The notes under the pieces: model-generated
Seen by the model: only the letters and a program-made list of their open reading frames with translations
Database searches by the model: none
Told to the model about the DNA's origin: nothing
In this document: piece by piece, positions 1 through 7,721 of the stretch
Numbering within the stretch: the stretch's first letter is position 1
Layout: each line of letters opens with the position of its first letter
Made by a program: the position numbers and the translations under genes
IMG/VR virus record: IMGVR_UViG_3300033148_001961
Coordinates: 1-21,496 of that record
Direction: 5' to 3' (one strand)
Source: a virus
Length of the DNA: 21,496 bases

Positions 1-567
1 GACAGTGACCCCGTGATGATGTGGCATCAACGTTGGTGGGAAGATTTTATCCAAGGTCAGGCTAGGAAATATCGTTTCGGTATGTCGAACAATGTGTTTA
101 TGGGTCTACTACAACGATGGGCGTTTCAAAATATGGGTGGTTACACTGTAGCCAACATGAAACGAACGATTGATAACGAGAAGTTTTTACAATGGGCACT
201 AGGATTTGATAAGTCAGGAAAACAAGCGCAATTCAAATCAAACATTGCTCCATTTGAACGATTGTTCTTGCAGTTAGGCGCTGAGATTCTACAAAACGCT
301 AGTGGGTTGTTGTCTGCGTCTCCAGACGAAGGAGCACAGCAACTTAGAAAGGAATTGGAGAAGTTATCGAAGAGTATGGAGAATTCGGACAACATTAGCC
401 AACTAGCAAAGTTCAAAGAGCAGCTGGCGAAGCTAAATTCCATCGGGGTTGATAAAATCGTTCCAACCGAAGGAGTAGTTTTTGTATATCGGGACAAAGT
501 TTACAAGTTAACTGGCACATTCGCTCCTCTCAATCAATTATTGGGAATGGTGAGGTATGGCCGATAA
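1..567 (+). CDS. C-terminal part of a phage protein with an EGVVF motif (5' cut by window)
   Basis: The reading frame is open from base 1, so the gene begins upstream and only its last ~188 residues are seen; the in-frame GTG/ATG at 13-18 need not be a start. The visible part is helical and charged in the middle, with Gln/Lys/Leu-rich stretches typical of coiled coil. It ends with P-T-E-G-V-V-F-V-Y, then K-V-Y-K-L-T-G and F-A-P-L-N-Q-L-L-G. Related endings occur in proteins of T4-like environmental phages. E-G-V-V-F followed by closely spaced lysines recalls motifs IV and V of nucleotidyltransferases of the DNA/RNA ligase type. That resemblance is short and the adenylation-lysine motif would lie outside the window, so no function is assigned. 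The next gene follows after a 63-base gap. Confidence 0.8.
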   Translation, partial: DSDPVMMWHQRWWEDFIQGQARKYRFGMSNNVFMGLLQRWAFQNMGGYTVANMKRTIDNEKFLQWALGFDKSGKQAQFKSNIAPFERLFLQLGAEILQNASGLLSASPDEGAQQLRKELEKLSKSMENSDNISQLAKFKEQLAKLNSIGVDKIVPTEGVVFVYRDKVYKLTGTFAPLNQLLGMVRYGR

Positions 568-592
568 GAATGGTAAACACATCCTACACTGA

Positions 593-599
593 TAGTTAT
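593..599 (+). promoter_or_regulatory. Possible variant of the TACTTAT intergenic motif
   Basis: TAGTTAT lies in the 63-base gap, 38 bases before the ATG at 631. The exact motif at 2911 is also 38 bases before its start codon. It differs by one base from the motif seen in four other gaps, so it is a weak candidate for the same promoter-like element. Confidence 0.25.
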
Positions 600-630
600 A
601 TGAGGATACACATGCTTAAAAGGGGTTACG

Positions 631-1272
631 ATGACTGAGTATAGACCGTGGAAAGGGGACACTCTTGAATCCACCGTTCCAAATGCCCGTGAATCAAAAG
701 ATGTTTCAGAGGGTATGGACGCGATTCGCAGAGTTCGTGAGAAAATGGGCGGCGTTCTTAAAAAGGACCAAGCTCTTAAGGTTAGTATGTATGTGCCGGA
801 GATAATAAAACGTGAAGAGGGCGAAGTTTGGGAAGAGGACGGTAAGACGTGGGAAATGAAGAAGGGTACGAAACGTTCTGTCAGTAAACTACAAGACGCT
901 AAACGCCCTTGGTGGTGTCCGGAGTGTGGCAAATCTATGTCTACTCGTTTGGATGACAAGATGTGGCTCAAGAAAAGCAAATGCTATGATTGTGTGCTAC
1001 AGGAAGAAACTCAAATGAGATTGGATGGGACGTGGCAAAAATATCAGATATCATTGATGAGAGCCAATGCCATTTCGTGGGCCAAAGAAACGATATCGGA
1101 ACTAGAATCATTTCGAGATGAGCTTTCGAATCCACAAAATCACTTTATGGACGGACGTTTTGAGGAATGGGAAATGGATCACGGGCCGATAAAGGAAGGG
1201 GTTCAGAACGATGTTGATATTTTGAAGTCACATTTGGCGGAATTGGAAAAATTACAACGTGAGATGGGGTAA
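631..1272 (+). CDS. Zinc-finger protein directly upstream of TerL (possible small terminase or packaging partner)
   Basis: 213 residues, unrecognised family. The ATG follows AGGGG with five bases of spacing. The central part holds C96-x2-C99 and C118-x2-C121, the spacing of a four-cysteine zinc knuckle, just after a Trp-Trp pair. The N-terminal ~90 residues are charged; the C-terminal ~80 residues look like a long helix (Leu/Glu/Lys heptad-like), suggesting oligomerisation. The stop overlaps the TerL start by one base, so the two are probably translationally coupled. In T4 the small terminase subunit (16) sits just upstream of 17, and DNA binding plus oligomerisation would suit that role. No small-terminase sequence motif is visible, so this is a position-based inference. 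It could equally be an unrelated DNA- or RNA-binding protein. Confidence 0.85.
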   Translation: MTEYRPWKGDTLESTVPNARESKDVSEGMDAIRRVREKMGGVLKKDQALKVSMYVPEIIKREEGEVWEEDGKTWEMKKGTKRSVSKLQDAKRPWWCPECGKSMSTRLDDKMWLKKSKCYDCVLQEETQMRLDGTWQKYQISLMRANAISWAKETISELESFRDELSNPQNHFMDGRFEEWEMDHGPIKEGVQNDVDILKSHLAELEKLQREMG

Positions 1273-2903
1273 TGACTACAGCGGTTAAGCCTAAGATACC
1301 TCTACGAGATATCATTAAGCGTGAATACAAGAAGTGTGCGAAGGATCCGACATACTTCATGCGCAAGTACTGCGTCATTCAGCATCCGATGAAAGGTAAA
1401 ATCTATTTCCAACTTTATGACTATCAAGAAGACACCATTAACATATTCGAAAGTGGTGACTACACCATTGTCAATAAAGCACGACAAATAGGTTTATCGA
1501 CGCTTACCGCTGGATACTCTTTGTGGTTGATGATGTTCCACGAAGACAAGAATATTTTGGTTATCGCTACGAAGCAGGATGTAGCCAAAAACCTTGTAAC
1601 GAAAGTTCGTATTATGCACCAGAATCTTCCGATTTGGCTAAGAGGAAACTGTGAGGAAGACAACAAACTTTCATTACGTTTCGCTAACGGTTCTCAAATC
1701 AAGGCTGTGGCAAGTTCGCCTGATGCAGGACGTTCTGAAGCACTGTCCCTTTTGATAATGGATGAAGCAGCGCACATTGATCCGCCTACTTTGGCGGATG
1801 AAATTTGGACAGCAGCATCATCGACGTTGGCAACGGGTGGTAAAGCAATTATTCTTAGCACGCCAAATGGTATGGGTAACTTTTTCCATAAGACTTGGGT
1901 TGGAGCAAAAGAAGAAAACAACGGATTCGTTCCTGTTCTCTTGGATTGGAAAGTCCATCCAGATCGTGACGAAGCCTGGCGTGAAGACCAAACTAGAAAG
2001 ATGGGCGACCAAGCGGCACGTCAGGAGCATGACGCTGACTTTATCGCATCTGGTAATACAGTCATTGATGGTGACCTGATTCAATTTTACCGACAGACGT
2101 TTGAAAGACCACCCCAATGGAAGAGGGGATTCGATAATGGTATTTGGGTGTGGGAGGCAGCTGACTATGGTAAAAATTATCTGGTAGTAGCTGACGTGGC
2201 CAGAGGAGATGCATCGGATAAATCTGCCTTCCATGTAATCGAACTAGAATCTGTTACTCAGGTAGCGGAATATAAGGGTATGATTGGAACGAAAGAATTT
2301 GGTGCAATGCTTGTAGCTATGGCAACGGAATACAATGATGCGTTGTTGGTGGTGGAAAATTCTAATGTAGGTTGGTCTACTCTTCAAGAAATCATTGACC
2401 GTGGGTATAAGAACCTCTTCTATATGGAAGACGATTATAGATTTGTTGATCCCAACCTTCCTCAAGAAATGAAACGTAAACGTAGAGTTGTTGAGAGAAC
2501 TAAAGTACCGGGATTTACTACTTCGGTTAGAACGCGGCCACTGGCCATTTCTCGTATAGATGAGTACATGCGTGATAACTCGGTAGTCATTCAGTCTCAG
2601 CGAACGATGGAAGAATTGGAGGTGTTCATTTGGAACGGAAGTAAGGCGGAAGCGATGGATGGATACAATGATGATTTGGTGATGGCACTTGCTATTGGAC
2701 TCTGGGTTAGAGACACCGCATTGAAGTTGAGACAACGTGGAATTGACATAACTAAAATGGCGATGGACAAGTTTTCTCACCAAACGGCCCATGACTCAGT
2801 TTATACACCAAGTTCACCGTTGGGATATGATCCATATACGATGCCAACGGGGCCGGGACAGCAAGTACCTGAAATGGAAGATATCAGGTGGCTTCTGCGT
2901 TAA
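1272..2903 (+). CDS. 17: Terminase large subunit (T4 gp17-like)
   Basis: This is the ATP-driven DNA-packaging motor and headful nuclease that docks on the portal. It has 543 residues, against about 610 in T4. The ATPase half shows a Walker A-type A-R-Q-I-G-L-S-T at about 70-77, a Walker B L-L-I-M-D-E-A-A at 160-167 and a coupling motif I-L-S-T-P-N-G at 194-200. The RNase H-like nuclease half shows candidate metal ligands D308 (V-A-D-V-A-R-G-D), E362 (V-V-E-N-S-N) and the D467/D468 pair (G-Y-N-D-D-L-V). All expected catalytic positions are present, so it should be active. The Walker A form with Gln and Leu in place of the usual Gly-Lys pattern is normal for T4-like terminases. Its start overlaps the stop of the zinc-finger gene by one base, and the GGGG at 1266-1269 may help initiation. 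Confidence 0.97.
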   Translation: MTTAVKPKIPLRDIIKREYKKCAKDPTYFMRKYCVIQHPMKGKIYFQLYDYQEDTINIFESGDYTIVNKARQIGLSTLTAGYSLWLMMFHEDKNILVIATKQDVAKNLVTKVRIMHQNLPIWLRGNCEEDNKLSLRFANGSQIKAVASSPDAGRSEALSLLIMDEAAHIDPPTLADEIWTAASSTLATGGKAIILSTPNGMGNFFHKTWVGAKEENNGFVPVLLDWKVHPDRDEAWREDQTRKMGDQAARQEHDADFIASGNTVIDGDLIQFYRQTFERPPQWKRGFDNGIWVWEAADYGKNYLVVADVARGDASDKSAFHVIELESVTQVAEYKGMIGTKEFGAMLVAMATEYNDALLVVENSNVGWSTLQEIIDRGYKNLFYMEDDYRFVDPNLPQEMKRKRRVVERTKVPGFTTSVRTRPLAISRIDEYMRDNSVVIQSQRTMEELEVFIWNGSKAEAMDGYNDDLVMALAIGLWVRDTALKLRQRGIDITKMAMDKFSHQTAHDSVYTPSSPLGYDPYTMPTGPGQQVPEMEDIRWLLR

Positions 2904-2910
2904 GCAGAGC

Positions 2911-2917
2911 TACTTAT
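2911..2917 (+). promoter_or_regulatory. TACTTAT intergenic motif
   Basis: Exact TACTTAT in the short gap after terL, 38 bases before the ATG at 2949. One of four copies found by eye, all intergenic. Read on the - strand it gives ATAAGTA, one base from ATAAATA, the core of the T4-type late promoter TATAAATA, but that reading would point away from the downstream gene. The role is inferred. Confidence 0.4.
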
Positions 2918-2948
2918 TGTTGACTGACAATGCTTTACGGAGAATGTG

Positions 2949-3401
2949 ATGATTAGACTGAAGAAATTGCTATTGGAGTCCACGAAAAAATACGTGAAAG
3001 AACACGGACTTTTAGAGACAGCATTGCCAACTTCTGGCTCGCCTCCTATTGATGGAAAGAGTAAAACGAACGCTCGAAATTGGATTCAGGGCAAGATTAA
3101 GAATATCACTAGTGGATTCTTTAATGATGAGTATTGGCAGCCCATTCAAAAACTTTGGAAGGAATTTGAGAAGCTGGAATTGAACTTCACTCCAATGGGA
3201 AGTAAATATGAACATTACGGGATCACCTTTAGTGATGGTCAAACGCATAATATTCCTGTTCGTAAAATTTGGAAGTTTGAAATTAGGTTTCTCAACAATC
3301 GTGACAAAGCAGATGTCATTTATGGAACCATTACGGCAGCTGGTGCCGGTCCACATGAGGATCCACTTGATAGATATGACGTAACGGTGACGTTAGGATA
3401 A
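2949..3401 (+). CDS. Unknown protein with capsid-targeting-like leader
   Basis: 150 residues from the ATG at 2949, chosen because GGAG at 2939-2942 lies six bases upstream; a GTG one codon earlier is possible but too close to it. The protein opens with M-I-R-L-K-K-L-L-L-E, the first of several genes in this window with this leader. It resembles the ten-residue peptide of T4 internal proteins that is cut after Glu by the prohead protease. The rest (about 40-150) has a basic helical part followed by a beta-rich C-terminus with alternating hydrophobic residues; no family is recognised. Inference: a protein packed inside the head, with the leader removed at maturation. It overlaps the next gene by one base (TAATG). 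Confidence 0.85.
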   Translation: MIRLKKLLLESTKKYVKEHGLLETALPTSGSPPIDGKSKTNARNWIQGKIKNITSGFFNDEYWQPIQKLWKEFEKLELNFTPMGSKYEHYGITFSDGQTHNIPVRKIWKFEIRFLNNRDKADVIYGTITAAGAGPHEDPLDRYDVTVTLG

Positions 3402-3832
3402 TGCCTACCTCACAGACGCAAGAAGTTGGACCCGATGGTGGGCTTCCAAGAGATTACTTGCCCCAAATTGAGAAGAATGATATTCCAAAATTCATCAGAA
3501 TTCTTCAGAAACATGCGGTTAAGGTGACTTTGGAGGTAGTTCCTGCTTTTGCTATCAAACCCTTACAAACAGACGTAAACAAAGAAAAGTTAAGGGATAT
3601 GCAGCCTCACATCTATGACTTCGCAGATGACCCGTTTATCGTTTCGGATGGTCTGTACCTGTTGGACGGGCACCATCGTTGGTTGATAATCAAAGGCAGT
3701 AATAAAGATGCGCCTATACGGGCCATCCATGTTCATTTACCTATAGCTGCGTTACTTAGATTGGCCCATAAGTATACCAAATCCTATAGGCGTGGAGACG
3801 AAGATGATACGGTTGATGGACCTCTTAACTGA
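3401..3832 (+). CDS. ParB/sulfiredoxin-like domain protein
   Basis: 143 residues. The segment I-K-P-L-Q-T-D-V-N (about 52-60) followed by a helix, then G-L-Y-L-L-D-G-H-H-R-W (84-94) and a beta strand P-I-R-A-I-H-V, matches the order of the ParB/sulfiredoxin fold. There D-G-x-H-R is the nucleotide-binding signature. Known members bind CTP or ATP or cut DNA; which activity this one has cannot be read from sequence. It lacks the helix-turn-helix part of a chromosome-partition ParB, so it is not a partition protein. It starts in the stop codon of the previous gene and its last 29 bases overlap the start of the cupin gene, so the three genes are likely translated together. Position between TerL and portal is unusual for such a domain. 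Confidence 0.85.
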   Translation: MPTSQTQEVGPDGGLPRDYLPQIEKNDIPKFIRILQKHAVKVTLEVVPAFAIKPLQTDVNKEKLRDMQPHIYDFADDPFIVSDGLYLLDGHHRWLIIKGSNKDAPIRAIHVHLPIAALLRLAHKYTKSYRRGDEDDTVDGPLN

Positions 3833-4199
3833 AGGCACTCAATTTGAAGGTGGCTTCGGAATAGACATTGAGAAAGCCACGGTTGATAACAAAAACTTTC
3901 GTAAGGTGTTGTATACTACTCACCAAATGCAGTTAGTTGTCATGTCCATAGATACGGACATTGGTGAAGAAGTTCATAGAGGAACAACGCAATTTATACG
4001 AGTTGAGAAGGGTGAAGGTGTGGCGATCATTGATGGTAAGAAACATCCAATGTTGGCCGAGGATTCCATTGTAATTCCGGGAGGATCGAAGCATAACATT
4101 ATCAACACAGGCGATTCTCCACTAAAAGTATATTCATTGTATGCTCCTCCACACCATCCAGACGGAACCATACACAGGACAAAGAAAGATGCAGAATAA
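3804..4199 (+). CDS. Cupin protein with capsid-targeting-like leader
   Basis: 131 residues from the ATG at 3804, preceded by GGAG at 3794-3797 with six bases of spacing; this start lies inside the end of the ParB-like gene. The cupin barrel is clear: E-E-V-H58 then Q63-F-I-R-V-E-K-G-E-G, D-G-K, and I-V-I-P-G-G-S-K-H97-N-I-I-N-T-G-D. It ends in the characteristic Y-A-P-P-H-H-P-D-G-T-I-H. H58, Q63 and H97 are candidate metal ligands. The barrel closely resembles a common bacterial single-domain cupin often labelled mannose-6-phosphate isomerase-like, whose substrate is not established. The first ten residues, M-I-R-L-M-D-L-L-T-E, are the same kind of leader as in neighbouring phage genes. This suggests a host-derived enzyme or sensor fused to a head-targeting peptide (inference). 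Confidence 0.92.
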   Translation: MIRLMDLLTEGTQFEGGFGIDIEKATVDNKNFRKVLYTTHQMQLVVMSIDTDIGEEVHRGTTQFIRVEKGEGVAIIDGKKHPMLAEDSIVIPGGSKHNIINTGDSPLKVYSLYAPPHHPDGTIHRTKKDAE

Positions 4200-4240
4200 C
4201 ACTCATTCGAATAAAGGTTCTAACTCAGTAGAGGTGATCG

Positions 4241-6121
4241 ATGGCAGATAAATCAATACGACAGAGATTAAAACGCTTATTTAGCACCAACGTCATTGTC
4301 CGCAATGTTGGTGGTTCTAAACTGAAGGTGGCTGATACCAGCCGCATGCAGGCGTTTACAAATCGAAATGTATACGACAGATATAGTAGGGTGCATCATG
4401 CTGGGCATGGATCATATTCTACGGTTAGGGGTCAATATACATTAGCGTATCAAGGTGCCCGACTTCAGTTGTTCAGAGACTATGACATCATGGACAACGA
4501 TGCAATCATTGCGTCGGCGCTAGATATTTATGCGGATGAGACAACGGTTCAGTCTGAAGCAGGCGAATCTTTGGTCATTGAAAGTTCGGATGAAAACATT
4601 CGTGAGATACTACACAACTTGTTCTATGATATTCTTAACATTGAGTTTAATCTGTGGCCTTGGGTTAGAAACATGTGTAAGTACGGAGACTTCTATCTCT
4701 TCTTAGAAATCACAGAAGATTATGGTGTTATCAATGTACTACCGTTGTCGGTGTACGATACTATTCGTGTTGAAGGAGAAAATCCTGAGAACCCATACGA
4801 AGTTTACTTCCAAACAATGGGAACTCAAATGCCCACCGACAGATTTGAAAACTTCGAAATAGCCCACTTTCGTTTGCTATCGGATTCTAACTGGCTTCCT
4901 TATGGTAAGGCCATGATTGAGCCGGCACGTAGAACTTGGAAGCAAGTCCAGTTGATGGAAGATGCTATGTTGGTCCACCGATTGGTCCGAGCACCAGATC
5001 GCCGAGTGTTCAAGGTCGATATCGGTAATATTCCGCCAGCTGAAGTTGACAACTTTATGGAACGTTTGATGACTAAGGTCAAAAAGACGCCATTGATAGA
5101 CCCGCAGTCCGGCGACTACAATCTTAAATTCAATCTTATGAACATCATTGAGGACTTCTATCTTCCCGTCCGTGGTGGAGACAGTGGTACTCAAATTGAA
5201 ACATTGAACGGTCTGAGCTTCAACGCAACCGAAGATGTGGAATATCTACGCAATAAAATGATTGGTGCGTTGAAAATACCGCGTGCCTTCCTTGGATATG
5301 AAGAACAGTTGAGTGGAAAAGCAACGTTGGCGGCAGAAGATGTTCGTTTCGCACGCACAGTTGAGCGAATTCAACGAATCATCGTGTCAGAATTGACTAA
5401 GATTGCCATCGTCCATCTATATTCTCAGGGATATACGGATCAAGAGTTGGTAAACTTCTCTTTGAACCTCACAAATCCATCTACGATTTATGAACAAGAG
5501 AAAATAGCGTTGTGGCAAGAGAAAATTGCATTGGCCTCGCAAATTCAAGATACAAACCTTATCACCAGTGATTGGGTTTATGAGAATGTGTTTGGAATGA
5601 GTGGTGATGAAGTCGAAGACCAGAGAGTTGGTGTGGTGAAGGACAAGAAACGATTGTTCAGACTAATGTCCATCGAACAAGGACAAGATCCAGCAGCGGC
5701 TGGTGGAACCCAGACACCTCCTGGCGAAGCTATGGGTGGTGCCCCTCAAGCTGGTGGGGAAGAAGGTGATGAAGAGGGAGGCGCAAACCTAGATGGACTG
5801 CCCGCAGCAGAAGGCGTCATTGTGGATGAACGGGCCGTTGGTCGCCCACCGGAAGGTAGGACGTTAGGAACGGATAGGCATCCTTTGGGAAGAGATCCCT
5901 TTGGAGCCAAAGAAAACGAGAAGGCACTTCATCGTGATACGGAAGAAATAGGCGCTCCTAGAAGGAAGAGGGGACTATCGCGAGAAAGTTTAGATTTACG
6001 ACAGTTTATGCAGCAGTTGAAAGAAAAATTCCCTGGAAAGGGTCAGAAAATGATCACAGAGTCTTCAGAGAGCGGCAGCTATCTTGACGAAAGCGTTCTT
6101 ATTGAAGAAAACGACGAGTAA
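4241..6121 (+). CDS. 20: Portal protein (T4 gp20-like) with extended C-terminus
   Basis: This is the dodecameric ring at the capsid vertex through which DNA enters and leaves; it also starts prohead assembly. It has 626 residues, about 100 more than T4 gp20. The ATG follows a near-perfect GAGGTGAT at 4231-4238. The first ~470 residues match the T4-like portal pattern: a basic N-terminus, Y-D-I-M-D-N-D-A-I-I-A-S-A-L-D-I-Y-A-D-E at about 80-100, and G-A-L-K-I-P-R-A-F-L-G-Y-E-E in the central helix region. From about 490 the protein changes to a Gly/Glu/Ala-rich linker and then a basic and acidic tail ending in I-E-E-N-D-E. The extra tail may be flexible and protease-processed; L-x-E or I-x-E sites are present there (inference). 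Confidence 0.95.
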   Translation: MADKSIRQRLKRLFSTNVIVRNVGGSKLKVADTSRMQAFTNRNVYDRYSRVHHAGHGSYSTVRGQYTLAYQGARLQLFRDYDIMDNDAIIASALDIYADETTVQSEAGESLVIESSDENIREILHNLFYDILNIEFNLWPWVRNMCKYGDFYLFLEITEDYGVINVLPLSVYDTIRVEGENPENPYEVYFQTMGTQMPTDRFENFEIAHFRLLSDSNWLPYGKAMIEPARRTWKQVQLMEDAMLVHRLVRAPDRRVFKVDIGNIPPAEVDNFMERLMTKVKKTPLIDPQSGDYNLKFNLMNIIEDFYLPVRGGDSGTQIETLNGLSFNATEDVEYLRNKMIGALKIPRAFLGYEEQLSGKATLAAEDVRFARTVERIQRIIVSELTKIAIVHLYSQGYTDQELVNFSLNLTNPSTIYEQEKIALWQEKIALASQIQDTNLITSDWVYENVFGMSGDEVEDQRVGVVKDKKRLFRLMSIEQGQDPAAAGGTQTPPGEAMGGAPQAGGEEGDEEGGANLDGLPAAEGVIVDERAVGRPPEGRTLGTDRHPLGRDPFGAKENEKALHRDTEEIGAPRRKRGLSRESLDLRQFMQQLKEKFPGKGQKMITESSESGSYLDESVLIEENDE

Positions 6122-6136
6122 TGTCAAATTGATTAA

Positions 6137-6143
6137 TACTTAT
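6137..6143 (+). promoter_or_regulatory. TACTTAT intergenic motif followed by TATAGGG
   Basis: TACTTAT in the 88-base gap after the portal gene, 73 bases before the ATG at 6210. The wider stretch ATACTTAT-xx-TATAGG is nearly identical to that at 18102-18117, upstream of the endonuclease gene. A shared extended sequence in two unrelated gaps supports a promoter-like role, but no transcript evidence exists here. Confidence 0.45.
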
Positions 6144-6209
6144 CATATAGGGTATATCATAATACGGTAAAGACTTAATTGATTGACCGGATACCAAACG
6201 GAGTCTTAT

Positions 6210-7088
6210 ATGAACAGCCGAAGGGTGCAACATTCCAAATATAAGAATACTGGCATTCTGTTCGAGCTATTAGCTAGACAGGTAACGGCCGATACGCTAA
6301 ATGGCCGCGAAAATTCGCCAGCAATTCACATAATTAGAGAGTATCTACGTCCGAGCACTGAGCTTGGTAAGGAGCTCGTTCTATATCGTTCCCTAATGGA
6401 AACGATAAACATATCAGAGCCCAAGGCTCTCAAACTTGTAGATATCGTTCTTGAACAACGCCGGAAGTTGAATACCAAGAGGCTAAATGAGCAGAAGTAC
6501 AATTTGGTTAAGGCGATCAAAGAAAAGTATCCTCTTAAGGAATTTTTGTCCTCAAAGATTCCTCAGTACAAGGTGTATGCGTCAGTCTACAAAACTTTCC
6601 TCATGGAAACGCATGAAATGGAAGTGGTGGACATTAACGAAATCACATCCGCACGATTTACCATCGTAGAGCACTTGATGATCCAGACTGCAAAGTCAGG
6701 TGGTAAGCAAGTTCTTCCAGAAAGCTATAAAGAGCAACAGGAAGATTTGCGTCTCCTTACGTACAAAATTCTTGTCGATAAGTTCAATGAGAAATACAAG
6801 AATCTTTCGGAACAGCAGAAAGTTCTACTTCGTGAGTATATCAACAATATTTCCAACACAAACTCTCTTCGTGAGTACATCAACTCCGAAGTACCGGAAG
6901 TTAAGAAAGAACTTCAGTTGGTGTTGGGCGCTATTGACGATAAGGTAACGCGAATCAAGATCATGGAAGTCATTAACCAGTTGAATGGTATTACGAAGGG
7001 CAAAACTGTTCGTGATAACCAAGTCACGTCTTTGATGATCGCATATCAGTTGGTAAAGGAAATCCGAATGATCACAGAGGATGAGTAA
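6210..7088 (+). CDS. Conserved phage protein downstream of portal (unknown, T4 67/68 position)
   Basis: 292 residues from the ATG at 6210, chosen because GGAG at 6200-6203 is six bases upstream; an in-frame TTG at 6183 has no such site. The protein opens M-N-S-R-R-V-Q-H-S-K-Y-K-N-T-G-I-L-F-E-L-L, a stretch I associate with proteins beside the portal in environmental T4-like phages. It is rich in long charged helices, with no membrane segment or zinc site. In T4 the small prohead-core genes 67 and 68 lie between 20 and 21, so a role in prohead core or portal-linked assembly is possible. The length is far greater than T4 gp67/68 and no homology is claimed. Its stop overlaps the next start by one base. 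Confidence 0.88.
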   Translation: MNSRRVQHSKYKNTGILFELLARQVTADTLNGRENSPAIHIIREYLRPSTELGKELVLYRSLMETINISEPKALKLVDIVLEQRRKLNTKRLNEQKYNLVKAIKEKYPLKEFLSSKIPQYKVYASVYKTFLMETHEMEVVDINEITSARFTIVEHLMIQTAKSGGKQVLPESYKEQQEDLRLLTYKILVDKFNEKYKNLSEQQKVLLREYINNISNTNSLREYINSEVPEVKKELQLVLGAIDDKVTRIKIMEVINQLNGITKGKTVRDNQVTSLMIAYQLVKEIRMITEDE

Positions 7089-7720
7089 TGCCAACCCCGA
7101 ACGATTTTAAGAAGACTTTGGGTCGGCTTCGCTTTACGTCGAAGATAGACAAGTTGGATGATGTAGAAGAATTCACTTCTCCCAATGGTAAGCTCGGTGT
7201 AAACGTGTTCAGTAGTGGTGATTGGTGGTTAGAGTGGGAAGAAGTTAGAAAGAAGGGTAAAGGACTTCCATCTCTTTTAAGAGTGTTGAAAGGATTCCAG
7301 ACAGAATCAAAGGGAATCAGAGAAACGATTAGAGAGTTGGTTGATGATGAAATCGAGGAGATGACTGCTACGGGTGACGCGCAAGGATTCGGCACACCAT
7401 TGGCATTTGATCCAGACGAAGAATCCTCTCTTGACGAACAGTTTGAGAGAGTGGTAGCGGGGATGAATGAAGGTGGAGATCCATACTATGCGTGGCGTAA
7501 TGATGAAACTGCAACGCCTAAGATGAAAATCGGTAGGGCTATTTCTGAAATCAATAAGCAATTGACAGAGATGGCTAAAGTAGTAAAACGCAGTGCTCGT
7601 CTTAAGACAGAAATGGGCGTTCCAAATAGTGATCTGTGGAAACGAACAAATGCGTCATTAATGAAAATAGAACAACGAATGACCGGCATTGCTCAACAAA
7701 TTAGAGGTATGAGGGGATAA
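7088..7720 (+). CDS. Unknown phage protein between portal and protease
   Basis: 210 residues. The first 70 residues hold a Trp-rich segment (S-G-D-W-W-L-E-W). A motif M-T-A-T-G-D-A-Q-G-F-G-T-P-L-A-F follows at about 92-107; TG-x-GF-x-TP-x-AF elements recur in many phage proteins of unknown function. Residues 140-210 form a basic, probably helical region. It begins in the stop codon of the previous gene and ends two bases before the next, so it belongs to the same operon. A structural or assembly role is likely from context; nothing in the sequence shows an enzymatic activity. Confidence 0.85.
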   Translation: MPTPNDFKKTLGRLRFTSKIDKLDDVEEFTSPNGKLGVNVFSSGDWWLEWEEVRKKGKGLPSLLRVLKGFQTESKGIRETIRELVDDEIEEMTATGDAQGFGTPLAFDPDEESSLDEQFERVVAGMNEGGDPYYAWRNDETATPKMKIGRAISEINKQLTEMAKVVKRSARLKTEMGVPNSDLWKRTNASLMKIEQRMTGIAQQIRGMRG

Positions 7721-7721
7721 T

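Noticed and set aside
2244-2792. 182-codon open frame on the - strand opposite terL
   Set aside because: It lies wholly inside a certain gene, has no recognisable domain and is explained by codon bias of terL.
3401-3832. Chromosome or plasmid partition ParB
   Set aside because: Only the small ParB/sulfiredoxin-type domain is seen; there is no helix-turn-helix, no ParA gene and no centromere-like repeats.
6183-6209. TTG start for the gene after the portal
   Set aside because: The ATG at 6210 has a well-spaced GGAG; the TTG has none and would cover the ribosome site.
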